This document shows positions 1 to 7,435 of a stretch of 18,420 nucleotides of DNA, piece by piece; the first letter of the stretch is position 1; every line of letters starts with the position of its first letter. The notes below the pieces were generated by a model. That model had not been told where the DNA came from, did no database searches, and was given only the letters and a program-made list of their open reading frames with translations. Position numbers and translations under genes: made by a program. Origin of the DNA: Bacteroidota bacterium (lineage in GTDB: Bacteria > Bacteroidota > Bacteroidia > B-17B0 > B-17BO); the NCBI GenBank assembly GCA_947462425.1, contig CANHPI010000012.1:1-18420 (forward strand), in the 5' to 3' direction.

Positions 1-1218
1 AACGAAATTTTTGATTTATCTGAAACATTAGAACTATTAGATTTATCAGGAAATCAATTATCGCATTTACCCGAAAAATTTAGTGATTTAAAGAAACTAA
101 AAATTGCGTTTTTTTCAGATAATGATTTTACAATATTTCCGGAAGTATTAGCAAAATGCTCCAATTTAACCATGATTGGATTCAAATCTAACAAAATCGA
201 ATTCATTTCAGAGAATGCTTTTCCAATAAATTTACAATGGTTAATTTTAACCAACAATTGCATAAAAAAACTTCCGAAAAGTATTGGTAATTGTATTAAA
301 CTTCAAAAGGTAGCTTTAGCAGGAAATAAACTAAATGGTTTACCAAACGAAATGTCTCAATGCAAAAACATCGAATTACTTCGTATTTCTGCTAATCAAA
401 TTTCGGAATTTCCTGAATGGTTATTTGAATTACCTCGTTTATCTTGGTTAGCATTTTCAGGAAATCCTTGCACTAAAATAATAAATTTAAAAAATGAATT
501 GCCAATCATTTCATGGAATGAATTAAACGTAAAAGAAACATTGGGAGAAGGTGCTTCCGGTATTATTTCAAAAGCTGAATGGACTAGCGAAACTTCCAAA
601 CAAGAAATTGCTGTAAAAGTGTTTAAAGGAGAAGTAACCAGCGATGGTTTTCCGAAAGATGAAATGAATGCTTGCATTTTAGCTGAAAATCATCAAAACT
701 TGGTTACCGTAATAGGCAAAATAAAAAATCATCCCGAACAAAAAATGGGATTGGTTTTAGAATTAATTCCATCAAACTTTAAAAATTTAGCTTGTCCACC
801 AAGTTTTGATACTTGTACCAGAGACACTTTTAAATCAGGGGCAGATTTTTCAACAACAACTATTATTAAAATTGCGAAGGCAATTGCGGATGCTAGCAAG
901 CATCTTCATGAAAAAGGAATAATGCACGGCGATTTATATGCACATAATACGCTTATTGATGAACATGCAAATACAATTTTTGGTGATTTTGGAGCTGCTA
1001 CATTTTATGATACTCTTAATAATAGTGCTCGCTATTTTGAAAGAATAGATGTAAGAGCTTTTGGATGTTTATTAGATGATTTATTAAATCATAATTTTGA
1101 ATCATTTGATGCATTAATACAAACTTTGAAACAATTAAAAGATGATTGTATGCAAGAGTCTATTTTAAATAGACCAAGTTTTAAAGAAATTAATCAACGC
1201 TTAAATTCTATCTCTTAA
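1..1218 (+). CDS. Leucine-rich-repeat protein kinase, 5' truncated by window edge
   Basis: The open frame runs from base 1, so the true start lies outside the window; 405 residues are visible. Residues about 8-170 are tandem 23-residue leucine-rich repeats of the form LxxLxLSxNxLxxLPxxxxxL, at least six of them. A eukaryotic-like kinase domain follows: glycine loop GEGASG (182-187), the ATP-binding lysine K206 in AVKVFK, the catalytic loop HGDLYAHN (309-316) with D311 and N316, and DFG (329-331). These motifs are intact, so activity is plausible. HRD is replaced by HGD. Only about 18 residues separate DFG from the DVRAFG motif (350-355, the usual DxWxxG), and no APE motif is visible. No membrane segment is present in the visible part, so it is probably cytosolic, with the repeats as sensor or docking surface. 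The substrate is unknown. The 3' end overlaps the convergent gene by 11 bases. Confidence 0.87.
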   Translation, partial: NEIFDLSETLELLDLSGNQLSHLPEKFSDLKKLKIAFFSDNDFTIFPEVLAKCSNLTMIGFKSNKIEFISENAFPINLQWLILTNNCIKKLPKSIGNCIKLQKVALAGNKLNGLPNEMSQCKNIELLRISANQISEFPEWLFELPRLSWLAFSGNPCTKIINLKNELPIISWNELNVKETLGEGASGIISKAEWTSETSKQEIAVKVFKGEVTSDGFPKDEMNACILAENHQNLVTVIGKIKNHPEQKMGLVLELIPSNFKNLACPPSFDTCTRDTFKSGADFSTTTIIKIAKAIADASKHLHEKGIMHGDLYAHNTLIDEHANTIFGDFGAATFYDTLNNSARYFERIDVRAFGCLLDDLLNHNFESFDALIQTLKQLKDDCMQESILNRPSFKEINQRLNSIS

Positions 1219-2512
1219 ATGAATTAAATCTTTTAATAGCTACCAACTGATCATAGTACGTTGATCTTTGGCGATGATAAACATAAATGGTATAATCGTT
1301 TTCCGTTTCCCAATGATTACCTTCTGTTAGTGTTTCATCGCCTCCTTTTTTCTCATCCTTCAAATAAACATACGTATAGTTATAATAACCTTGTTTGATG
1401 TATAAACTACATTCGTAGCCATGTTTTTTATAATTATAAGTCATACGATTAGTTTTATTTAATCTCCACTCTGTTAACTTACCGAGCACATAAAAATTAC
1501 CTTCGCCTTGGGCATTATCATAAGGTAAAAAAAAATGTACCCACGCATAATCTCCTTCAGTATCTGGACTACCAACCATATCCTTATTTTTAATCAAAAA
1601 ACTACCATTCAAATCATTATAAAAGCTATAATTTTTAAATGTTTTTAATTCATCTAATTTTAAAACCAAATGATAATTGTACACACTATCTCTGTAAATA
1701 TCAGCAACTCTTTCTGTATAAGTTCTAAGGGATCTAGAATCAAAAAACCGAAATTCATTTCCTCCGTTAAAAGTGGATTTATCGTCTAACGAATAAGTCA
1801 ATTGTCTTGGTTCAACAAAAGTTGGCTTAATATCAGTAACAGCATTATCCCAGCGGTTATTTTGAGTGATGACTACTTTTAAATCAGTAAAAGGATTGGT
1901 TAATTCATATTGACTATTAATTAAATTAAAATCAATATGTTGTTTTTCATATTGTTCATCATTTCCAATAGCCTGACGAACATTAGCAACAACGGTTATT
2001 TTATCCTCATAAATCATGAAACGTTTTGTCAAAATAATTTTTTCTTTGTCGTTATCTTCATATACATAAGCAATGTAATTTCCGGTTTTCGAAAATTGCA
2101 TATTGCTTTGCGGAAATAAGATGGAATAATGCGTGTACTTTTGAATTGTATTTGTAGAAAAATTAAAATTCAAAATATTAGCTTCAAAAAATCCATTCAT
2201 ATATTCAGCACTTACCAAATTTGATGGCTGCCAATTTGCATCACAATGAATAAAACTAACTGTATACATTTTTTTATCAGCCTCTAAATCATCAAAGCTT
2301 AATTCTAACTGCTCTTCAGAGTTAAATTTTAATATAGCAGGATTTGCATCAAATGTTGATTCGTGAAGTTGTATGGTCTGAATATATGGCTTATAGTTCC
2401 AGTCTTCATAACGCATTTGATTATCATTTACATAATCATCTTGCGAAACAATTTTTAAAGTCAATATTAAAAAAAGTAAAATGAAATAAAATTTATTAAA
2501 TACCGTCATCAT
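1208..2512 (-). CDS. Type IX secretion system plug protein (DUF5103 family)
   Basis: I chose the ATG at 2512, giving 434 residues, because it places an N-terminal signal peptide directly at the start (FNKFYFILLFLILTLKIVS, then QDD). The frame is open further upstream, but that extension only adds an implausible leader. The mature part has the family's opening (YEDWNYKPYIQTIQL) and the segment YTVSFIHCDANWQPSNL, followed by a C-terminal beta-rich domain with GKLTEWRLN. Known of the family: the plug protein binds the periplasmic side of the SprA translocon and closes it when no cargo carrier is docked. The length fits. It lies downstream of the GIN lipoprotein gene on the same strand with a 105-base gap, so it may be read from the same transcript or its own promoter. 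Its 3' end overlaps the convergent kinase gene. Confidence 0.85.
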   Translation of the reverse strand: MMTVFNKFYFILLFLILTLKIVSQDDYVNDNQMRYEDWNYKPYIQTIQLHESTFDANPAILKFNSEEQLELSFDDLEADKKMYTVSFIHCDANWQPSNLVSAEYMNGFFEANILNFNFSTNTIQKYTHYSILFPQSNMQFSKTGNYIAYVYEDNDKEKIILTKRFMIYEDKITVVANVRQAIGNDEQYEKQHIDFNLINSQYELTNPFTDLKVVITQNNRWDNAVTDIKPTFVEPRQLTYSLDDKSTFNGGNEFRFFDSRSLRTYTERVADIYRDSVYNYHLVLKLDELKTFKNYSFYNDLNGSFLIKNKDMVGSPDTEGDYAWVHFFLPYDNAQGEGNFYVLGKLTEWRLNKTNRMTYNYKKHGYECSLYIKQGYYNYTYVYLKDEKKGGDETLTEGNHWETENDYTIYVYHRQRSTYYDQLVAIKRFNSFKR

Positions 2513-2617
2513 GTAGTGTAAAAATACGTTTTTTAGGGAAGTGATTAAAGTTAAAAAAACGAAATAAATAATTTTACACACTTGTTAATTATGAATTTTT
2601 AAAAAGACGCAACAACT

Positions 2618-3355
2618 TTACTCCTTAATTAAATTTCCTGCACCATTTTTAACCAAATTAACTTTTGATGGATTTCCGGTATAATAAACATTCCCTGCTC
2701 TATCTAAAATAATATCCATTAAGCCATTATCGGGAGCATTAATGTGAGTATGACCAATTGTAACACTATGCAAATAAACATAATCCTTAATTATTAAACC
2801 ATCAGCGTATAAATAATTTGTACCGGTATAATCACTTTCCAAGCGATCTGTTTTACCAGTTAAATACATATTACCATTACCGTGTGCGCTAGCCATTATT
2901 TTTGCAGTATTTAAATCCAATTTTAAATCTCCAGAATTTTCAACTCTTAAGTTAATTTGGTCTTGAACTATTGTATTAGTGCTTTCTATAGTGCCTAATC
3001 CCGCATGCTTAATGCTCTTAAAATATGGTGCTGTTATATAAATTTTTATTTTCTGTTTATAACCTCTCACCCAATTGCATTTGTTATTATTAACTACTTT
3101 TAATGTTTCACCATCTAATTCTGCCTTTATCAATTTTTGCAAATTAGAACCTGCTTCTACTCTTACCTCAAAATTAGGTCCTTGAGTTATATGCAAATCC
3201 ATTTTATCTGCTAAATAAATACTATTAAAATTATTGACGTTATGATAAATAACATTTGTTTTACCGCTAGACTTAAAGCAATCACATCTATTCTCATTTT
3301 TACATGACGTAAAGACTAGCAAACAACAAATTACTATAACCAGTTTATATTGCAT
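2618..3355 (-). CDS. GIN-domain (DUF2807) lipoprotein
   Basis: This 245-residue protein begins with a lipoprotein signal peptide, MQYKLVIVICCLLVFTSC, with the presumed lipidated cysteine at C18. The rest is the repetitive beta-strand pattern of the head GIN domain (DUF2807), first named as a putative autotransporter adhesin head: NFNSIYLADKMDLHITQG near the start, short strands with turn glycines and asparagines (VENSGDLKLDL, AHGNGNMYLTG), and the closing GNPSKVNLVKNGAGNLIKE. It is probably anchored in the outer membrane or exposed at the cell surface. The molecular function of the family is unsettled. Its ATG lies inside the end of the upstream deacylase gene, so translation is probably coupled. 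Six cysteines near the N-terminus and in the first third could form disulfides, which is an inference. Confidence 0.82.
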   Translation of the reverse strand: MQYKLVIVICCLLVFTSCKNENRCDCFKSSGKTNVIYHNVNNFNSIYLADKMDLHITQGPNFEVRVEAGSNLQKLIKAELDGETLKVVNNNKCNWVRGYKQKIKIYITAPYFKSIKHAGLGTIESTNTIVQDQINLRVENSGDLKLDLNTAKIMASAHGNGNMYLTGKTDRLESDYTGTNYLYADGLIIKDYVYLHSVTIGHTHINAPDNGLMDIILDRAGNVYYTGNPSKVNLVKNGAGNLIKE

Positions 3356-4472
3356 TTATTTTTTTCTTTTTTAAACCAAACCGATAGCCAATACCATAAT
3401 CGAAATGAGCTGCCACTGCCCAATGCGATTTCATAGTGAAATTAAACATAAGCCCATTTTTACAATAATGTCTGATTCCTATTCTATGAAAAATAGGTCC
3501 ATCTTCTTTAGGTTTAGAGATGGCATAATATCCCATTTCTATTGGTAAACTAATGCGACCAATATTATAAGCATAACAAACTTTTACTCCTAACTGCATA
3601 ACATCTGTCCAATTATTTGCCGGATTCCCAGAAGTTCTTAAATGATATTCATTTTGAGTATCGTAACATACATCAATTCCTCCGCCCCATTTATGGGTAT
3701 TTCTAACATTATAATAATAGTTTGCCGCTAAGGTGTTAGAAAAATATTTAGGCCCACCTGGAGGCTCGTGCTCGTTAAAACCAACAGCATCCCAAATAAC
3801 TATTTCATGTTTAGTAGGCCAAACAGATGACGAGTCAACCAAACCACATTTAATCGAATTTCCTTTAATTTTAAAATTAATCCCCATATTTACAGAAACC
3901 ACATTTAATCCCAAATTTGGAACTTGTGAACGTCCATTAGAAGCATGTGCAAAGGATAAACCTGGTTCAAGTCGTATTTTGTCATTTAATTTCATATGCC
4001 ATAACACCTTCCATTGAACAAAAGTATTCCAGTGACTTGCAATGGCAATGTTTTTTGGATTTTCGTTAATATCAAATTTTTTAGTAAGATATGAAACTCC
4101 CCAACAAATGCGAAGTACGGGTCTTATTGCTCTCTCTTTTTTATTTAAAGGAATTTCTACAAAAGGAGAAAGGGCATAACAATCTCCTAATTGTTTTGGG
4201 TTAGAAAATGATATGTAATTAAATGACATACCAACCTCTAAAAAATTATTTTCGCGGTGCCATCGTTTACATCCGGTTGTTGGTTTTACAAAATCAATTT
4301 CTACCCCAGGAATATAGCCATTTACTAAATTACCAATTGTACTTTTATGCTCAAAAATAAAACCATAGGTTGGAGCTACTTTAATATAAAAGTCTTTTGT
4401 ACCACACATCCTTTTTTGACCGAAGCCCAAAAAGGAAATAAATAAAAACAAATATGATATGACTTTCTTCAA
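3345..4472 (-). CDS. PagL-like lipid A deacylase (acyloxyacyl hydrolase family)
   Basis: This 375-residue exported protein has a signal peptide (MKKVISYLFLFISFLGFGQ) and an outer-membrane beta-barrel pattern. The diagnostic site is SFAHASNG, with H176, S178 and N179 in the arrangement of the PagL catalytic His-x-Ser-Asn. Known of the family: removal of the 3-O-linked acyl chain of lipid A at the outer membrane. The protein is longer than proteobacterial PagL (about 150 residues); roughly 170 residues of further beta strands follow the site, and Bacteroidota members are often this long. The start codon is TTG: the upstream in-frame stop is only three codons away, and the next ATG would remove the signal peptide. 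A neighbouring ATT codon is a less likely alternative. It is translationally coupled to the GIN lipoprotein gene. Activity on this species' lipid A is inferred. Confidence 0.78.
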   Translation of the reverse strand: MKKVISYLFLFISFLGFGQKRMCGTKDFYIKVAPTYGFIFEHKSTIGNLVNGYIPGVEIDFVKPTTGCKRWHRENNFLEVGMSFNYISFSNPKQLGDCYALSPFVEIPLNKKERAIRPVLRICWGVSYLTKKFDINENPKNIAIASHWNTFVQWKVLWHMKLNDKIRLEPGLSFAHASNGRSQVPNLGLNVVSVNMGINFKIKGNSIKCGLVDSSSVWPTKHEIVIWDAVGFNEHEPPGGPKYFSNTLAANYYYNVRNTHKWGGGIDVCYDTQNEYHLRTSGNPANNWTDVMQLGVKVCYAYNIGRISLPIEMGYYAISKPKEDGPIFHRIGIRHYCKNGLMFNFTMKSHWAVAAHFDYGIGYRFGLKKKKINAI

Positions 4473-4481
4473 AATGCTTTA

Positions 4482-4489
4482 CAAATTTA
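4482..4489 (-). promoter_or_regulatory. Candidate -7 box for the lipid A deacylase gene
   Basis: On the minus strand this reads TAAATTTG, an exact match to the Bacteroidota -7 consensus TAnnTTTG. Only 9 bases separate it from the TTG start codon, so the leader would be only a few bases. No TTG -33 element is visible at the expected spacing, which lowers confidence. Confidence 0.35.
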
Positions 4490-4543
4490 ATCATTGCTTT
4501 TTAAATCTTATTTATAAATATTATTTTCTACACAAATAAATCA

Positions 4544-4551
4544 TAAATTAG
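4544..4551 (+). promoter_or_regulatory. Candidate -7 box for leucine dehydrogenase gene
   Basis: TAAATTAG matches TAnnTTTG at five of the six fixed positions and lies 23 bases before the ATG, giving a normal leader length. No good -33 element is visible. Confidence 0.3.
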
Positions 4552-4574
4552 CGGCGAATTTAAACCACTCCAAA

Positions 4575-5678
4575 ATGGAAGTAAAAGATATCAAAGATTC
4601 GAGTTTAGCACAAAATCCAGTTATTGGACAAATGTTAGCCAATAATCACGAACAAATTCTTTTTTGTAATGATAATGCAACTGGATTAAAAGCTATTATT
4701 GCTATTCATAACACTGTGTTAGGTCCATCTTTAGGTGGTACTCGAATGTGGAATTATAATAACGAAATGGAAGCATTAACAGATGTTTTGCGTTTATCGA
4801 GAGGAATGACCTACAAATCATCCGTTGCCGGTTTAAATTTAGGTGGCGGAAAAGCAGTTATTATTGGCGACTCAAAAAAAATAAAAACAGAAGCATTATT
4901 ACGTCGTTTTGGGAAATTTGTGAATAGTCTTGGTGGAAAATATATAACTGCCGAAGACGTTGCAATGACTAGCCGTGACATGGAAATTATTAAAATGGAG
5001 ACTGATTATGTTAGCGGCCTTCCCGAAAATATGGGTGGAAGTGGTGATCCATCTCCAGTTACTGCCTATGGTGTTTACGTTAGCATGAAAGCTAGTGCCA
5101 AAGAAGCATTTGGAAGTGATAGTTTAAGTGGTAAAAAAGTATTAGTACAAGGAATTGGTCATGTTGGAGAAACATTAGTAGATTATTTAACCAAAGAAGG
5201 TGCTAAAGTTTATATTAATGATATTAGCGAAGAGCGCATTAAAGCAGCGGTAGATAAATATAAAGCTGAATTTGTACCCGCAGATAAAATGTTTGATTTA
5301 GATATTGATATCTATGCCCCCTGCGCCTTAGGAGCAACTGTTAATGATGAAACTTTATCTAAATTAAAATGTAAGGTAATTTGCGGTGCAGCTAATAATC
5401 AATTAGCTGATGAGAAAAAACACGGTGAATTAGTATTATCAAAAGGTATTTTGTATGCTCCTGATTTTGTGGTTAATGCCGGCGGTATTATAAATGTGTA
5501 TTATGAATTAGAAGGATATAACAGAGAGCGTGCTTTAGCTCATGCTGAAAAAATATATGATACTACATGGAATATTATTCAGACAGCTAAAGCTCAAAAT
5601 ATACCAACTTACGCAGCTGCTAATAAAATAGCAGAACAACGCATAGAAAGTATTGCAAGAATTAATGCAGTGATGTAA
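4575..5678 (+). CDS. Leucine dehydrogenase (Glu/Leu/Phe/Val dehydrogenase family)
   Basis: This 367-residue enzyme matches the short branched-chain amino acid dehydrogenases, which oxidatively deaminate Leu, Val or Ile with NAD+ to the 2-oxo acid and ammonia. Visible motifs are the substrate-binding segment GPSLGGTRMW (50-59), lysine K81 in MTYKS, the catalytic lysine K93 in LGGGKAVI, the catalytic aspartate D128 in TAEDV, and the dinucleotide-binding turn GIGHVG (193-198). The length is typical of leucine dehydrogenase (about 365) and well below hexameric glutamate dehydrogenase (about 450). It can supply branched 2-oxo acids, which Bacteroidota use to prime iso-branched fatty acids; this role is inferred. 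Valine or phenylalanine preference cannot be excluded from sequence alone. A GC-rich hairpin begins at the base after its stop codon. Confidence 0.9.
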   Translation: MEVKDIKDSSLAQNPVIGQMLANNHEQILFCNDNATGLKAIIAIHNTVLGPSLGGTRMWNYNNEMEALTDVLRLSRGMTYKSSVAGLNLGGGKAVIIGDSKKIKTEALLRRFGKFVNSLGGKYITAEDVAMTSRDMEIIKMETDYVSGLPENMGGSGDPSPVTAYGVYVSMKASAKEAFGSDSLSGKKVLVQGIGHVGETLVDYLTKEGAKVYINDISEERIKAAVDKYKAEFVPADKMFDLDIDIYAPCALGATVNDETLSKLKCKVICGAANNQLADEKKHGELVLSKGILYAPDFVVNAGGIINVYYELEGYNRERALAHAEKIYDTTWNIIQTAKAQNIPTYAAANKIAEQRIESIARINAVM

Positions 5679-5736
5679 TGTCAGTTTGAGCGTAGTCGAG
5701 AACACACATCGCATCTCGACTACCCTCGATGTGACA
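5679..5736 (+). repeat. GC-rich palindromic hairpin repeat between leucine dehydrogenase and nusB
   Basis: The 23-base arms 5679-5701 and 5714-5736 pair at 19 of 23 positions around a 12-base loop. The ends TGTCA/TGACA and inner block GTAGTCGAGA/TCTCGACTAC pair perfectly. It starts at the base after the upstream stop codon and is much richer in G+C than its surroundings. The left arm resembles a palindrome I recall as dispersed in flavobacterial intergenic regions (core TCAGTTCGAGCGCAGTCGAG); that is memory, not a search. It could act as a 3' stabiliser or terminator, although no T-run follows the second arm. An internal stem, CACATCG (5705-5711) with CGATGTG (5727-5733), would compete with the outer one. 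Confidence 0.7.
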
Positions 5737-5800
5737 GATCTAAAATCAAATACTAAAAATATAACACAAACCCCAACAACCAAACTAAAATCGTTCTTTT

Positions 5801-6742
5801 ATGCTAAACAGACGCTACCTACGAATAAAAACAATGCAAACTTTGTACTCTTACTTTCAGCAAGATAAACCAGATATTGCATTTTATGAAAAAGAATTAT
5901 TCAAGAGTTTAGATAAAATTTACGATTTATATGTTTACGTTTTAGTTTTATTTACCGACATGCACCACACTGCACTATTGGTAACTGAAGAAAACAAAAA
6001 CAAACGACTTCCAACTAAAGAAGACCTAGAACCCAATTTAAGATTTATAGATAATGTTGTTTTAACTCATTTAACACACAGTTCTGAACTAAAAAAAGAA
6101 GTCCTTAACCGTAAAATTTCATGGCAAAGTGATTTTGATTTAGTTCGTAAATTATATGCAGAATTAAGAACAACTGATTTGTATAAAAATTACATGTCTT
6201 CAACAACCCCATCAGCCAAAGAAGATAAACAATTTTTAATATCAGTAGCTACTGATTTTTTATACGAACACGATTTATTAAATCATCTATTTGAAGAAAA
6301 AAATATTCATTGGGCTGATGATACTTACGGAGCATTTTCGATGGTATCAAGAACATTTGAAAATTTTACAGGTTCTTTAAAACTGGTACCATTGTATAAA
6401 GATGAAGAAGATGATACTCAATTTATTTCTACATTATTTCGTAAAACAGTTGCAGGCGATAAAGAATATGACAAAATCATAGACGATAAAACTAAAAACT
6501 GGGAATTAGAACGAATTGCCGCAATGGATGTACTATTAATGAAAATGGCTATTGCTGAATTTTTACATGTAAATAATGTTCCAGTAAAAGTTTCCTTAAA
6601 CGAATACATCGACATTTCTAAAGAATATAGTACACCTAATAGTAAAACTTTTATTAATGGAGTTTTAGATAAAATTATTGCAGATTTAAAACGTGATAAT
6701 AAAATCCAAAAAACCGGAAGAGGTTTAATGGAAGGAAAATAA
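5801..6742 (+). CDS. nusB: Transcription antitermination factor NusB, long Bacteroidota form
   Basis: This protein has 313 residues, about twice the length of E. coli NusB. The N-terminus MLNRRYLRIKTMQTLYSYFQ is the RNA-binding arginine-rich first helix of NusB. The classic C-terminal half occupies about 233-300: NWELERIAAMDVLLMKMAIAEF, then VPVKVSLNEYIDISKEY, then SKTFINGVLDKI. The roughly 150 residues between are a helical insertion usual in Bacteroidota NusB. NusB binds boxA RNA with S10 (NusE) and supports antitermination in rRNA operons. The ATG at 5801 is chosen because the conserved first helix begins there. The gene lies 122 bases after leucine dehydrogenase, with a hairpin in the gap, and 27 bases before the amidotransferase gene. 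Confidence 0.9.
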   Translation: MLNRRYLRIKTMQTLYSYFQQDKPDIAFYEKELFKSLDKIYDLYVYVLVLFTDMHHTALLVTEENKNKRLPTKEDLEPNLRFIDNVVLTHLTHSSELKKEVLNRKISWQSDFDLVRKLYAELRTTDLYKNYMSSTTPSAKEDKQFLISVATDFLYEHDLLNHLFEEKNIHWADDTYGAFSMVSRTFENFTGSLKLVPLYKDEEDDTQFISTLFRKTVAGDKEYDKIIDDKTKNWELERIAAMDVLLMKMAIAEFLHVNNVPVKVSLNEYIDISKEYSTPNSKTFINGVLDKIIADLKRDNKIQKTGRGLMEGK

Positions 6743-6769
6743 TTTTCGTAAAATTTAAAACTTAAGTGT

Positions 6770-7336
6770 GTGAAATTATTAGTACTAGATAATTACGATA
6801 GTTTTACCTATAATTTGGTTCATTTAATTGAAAAGGTAAGCGATATAGATTTTGACGTGATTAGAAATGATGAAATTTCTTTAGAAGCTGTTTCGCATTA
6901 TAATAAAATATTGCTTTCTCCTGGCCCAGGTCTTCCTAAAAATGCAGGTATTATGCCTGAGTTATTAAAAGAATATAGTTCTACAAAAAGTATTTTGGGA
7001 GTATGCTTGGGTTTACAAGCAATTGGCGAATGTTACGGCGCAACACTTAAAAATTTAGATACAGTTTTTCATGGCGTTGCAACGCCAATAAATATTATTA
7101 ACGAAGATATTATTTTCAAAAATTGTCCGACTACGTTTACGGTTGGTCGCTATCATTCATGGGTAGTTAACTTAAACCAACTTCCTCCAGTTTTAAAAAT
7201 CACAGCTACTGATATTGATAAAAATATCATGGCCTTAAAACATGAAATAAACGATGTTAGAGGCGTACAATTTCATCCAGAGTCTATTCTTTCAGAATTT
7301 GGTGAAACCATTATTAAAAACTGGCTTGAATCCTGA
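6770..7336 (+). CDS. pabA: Aminodeoxychorismate/anthranilate synthase glutamine amidotransferase subunit
   Basis: This 188-residue class I glutamine amidotransferase begins at a GTG codon with MKLLVLDNYDSFTYNL, the normal PabA/TrpG N-terminus. The catalytic triad is visible as C79 in GVCLGLQ, and H169 and E171 in QFHPES; the oxyanion segment LSPGPGLP is at 49-56. It releases ammonia from glutamine for a chorismate-using partner, either PabB (folate) or TrpE (tryptophan). Neither partner is in the window, and no trp genes are adjacent, so PabA is favoured weakly; in many bacteria one subunit serves both. It follows nusB by 27 bases and is probably co-transcribed with it. Confidence 0.85.
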   Translation: MKLLVLDNYDSFTYNLVHLIEKVSDIDFDVIRNDEISLEAVSHYNKILLSPGPGLPKNAGIMPELLKEYSSTKSILGVCLGLQAIGECYGATLKNLDTVFHGVATPINIINEDIIFKNCPTTFTVGRYHSWVVNLNQLPPVLKITATDIDKNIMALKHEINDVRGVQFHPESILSEFGETIIKNWLES

Positions 7337-7369
7337 TTTAAGGATAGTAAATAGAATCTAATCATAGTT

Positions 7370-7390
7370 ATAAAAATTCATAATTTTTAT
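7370..7390. repeat. Short AT-only inverted repeat after the amidotransferase gene
   Basis: The 9-base arms ATAAAAATT and AATTTTTAT are perfect complements around a CAT loop. It lies between the amidotransferase stop and the -7 box of the next gene. With no G or C in the stem it would be a weak terminator, and in DNA this AT-rich it may be chance. Confidence 0.3.
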
Positions 7391-7411
7391 TCTTTAAACA
7401 GTATAAAATCC

Positions 7412-7419
7412 TAAATTTG
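7412..7419 (+). promoter_or_regulatory. Candidate -7 box for the DUF1573-yajC-ybbR-coaE genes
   Basis: TAAATTTG is an exact match to TAnnTTTG and lies 16 bases before the ATG of the DUF1573 gene, a typical leader length here. No TTG is present at the -33 spacing. If correct, it starts the transcript that carries the genes down to about 10251. Confidence 0.45.
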
Positions 7420-7435
7420 CATTCAAAATAAAAAA

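Noticed and set aside
396..677. Open frame opposite the LRR kinase gene
   Set aside because: It lies wholly antisense to a clearly coding frame and has no recognisable domain or signal.
2513..2581. N-terminal extension of the T9SS plug protein to an upstream ATG
   Set aside because: The extension would put 23 extra residues before a complete signal peptide, so the ATG at 2512 is preferred.
3733..4017. 94-codon open frame on the + strand
   Set aside because: It is antisense to the lipid A deacylase gene, whose catalytic motif and signal peptide show the other strand to be coding.
5686..5868. Short open frame spanning the hairpin and the nusB start
   Set aside because: Its first part translates a palindromic repeat and the rest overlaps the well-conserved NusB N-terminus in another frame.
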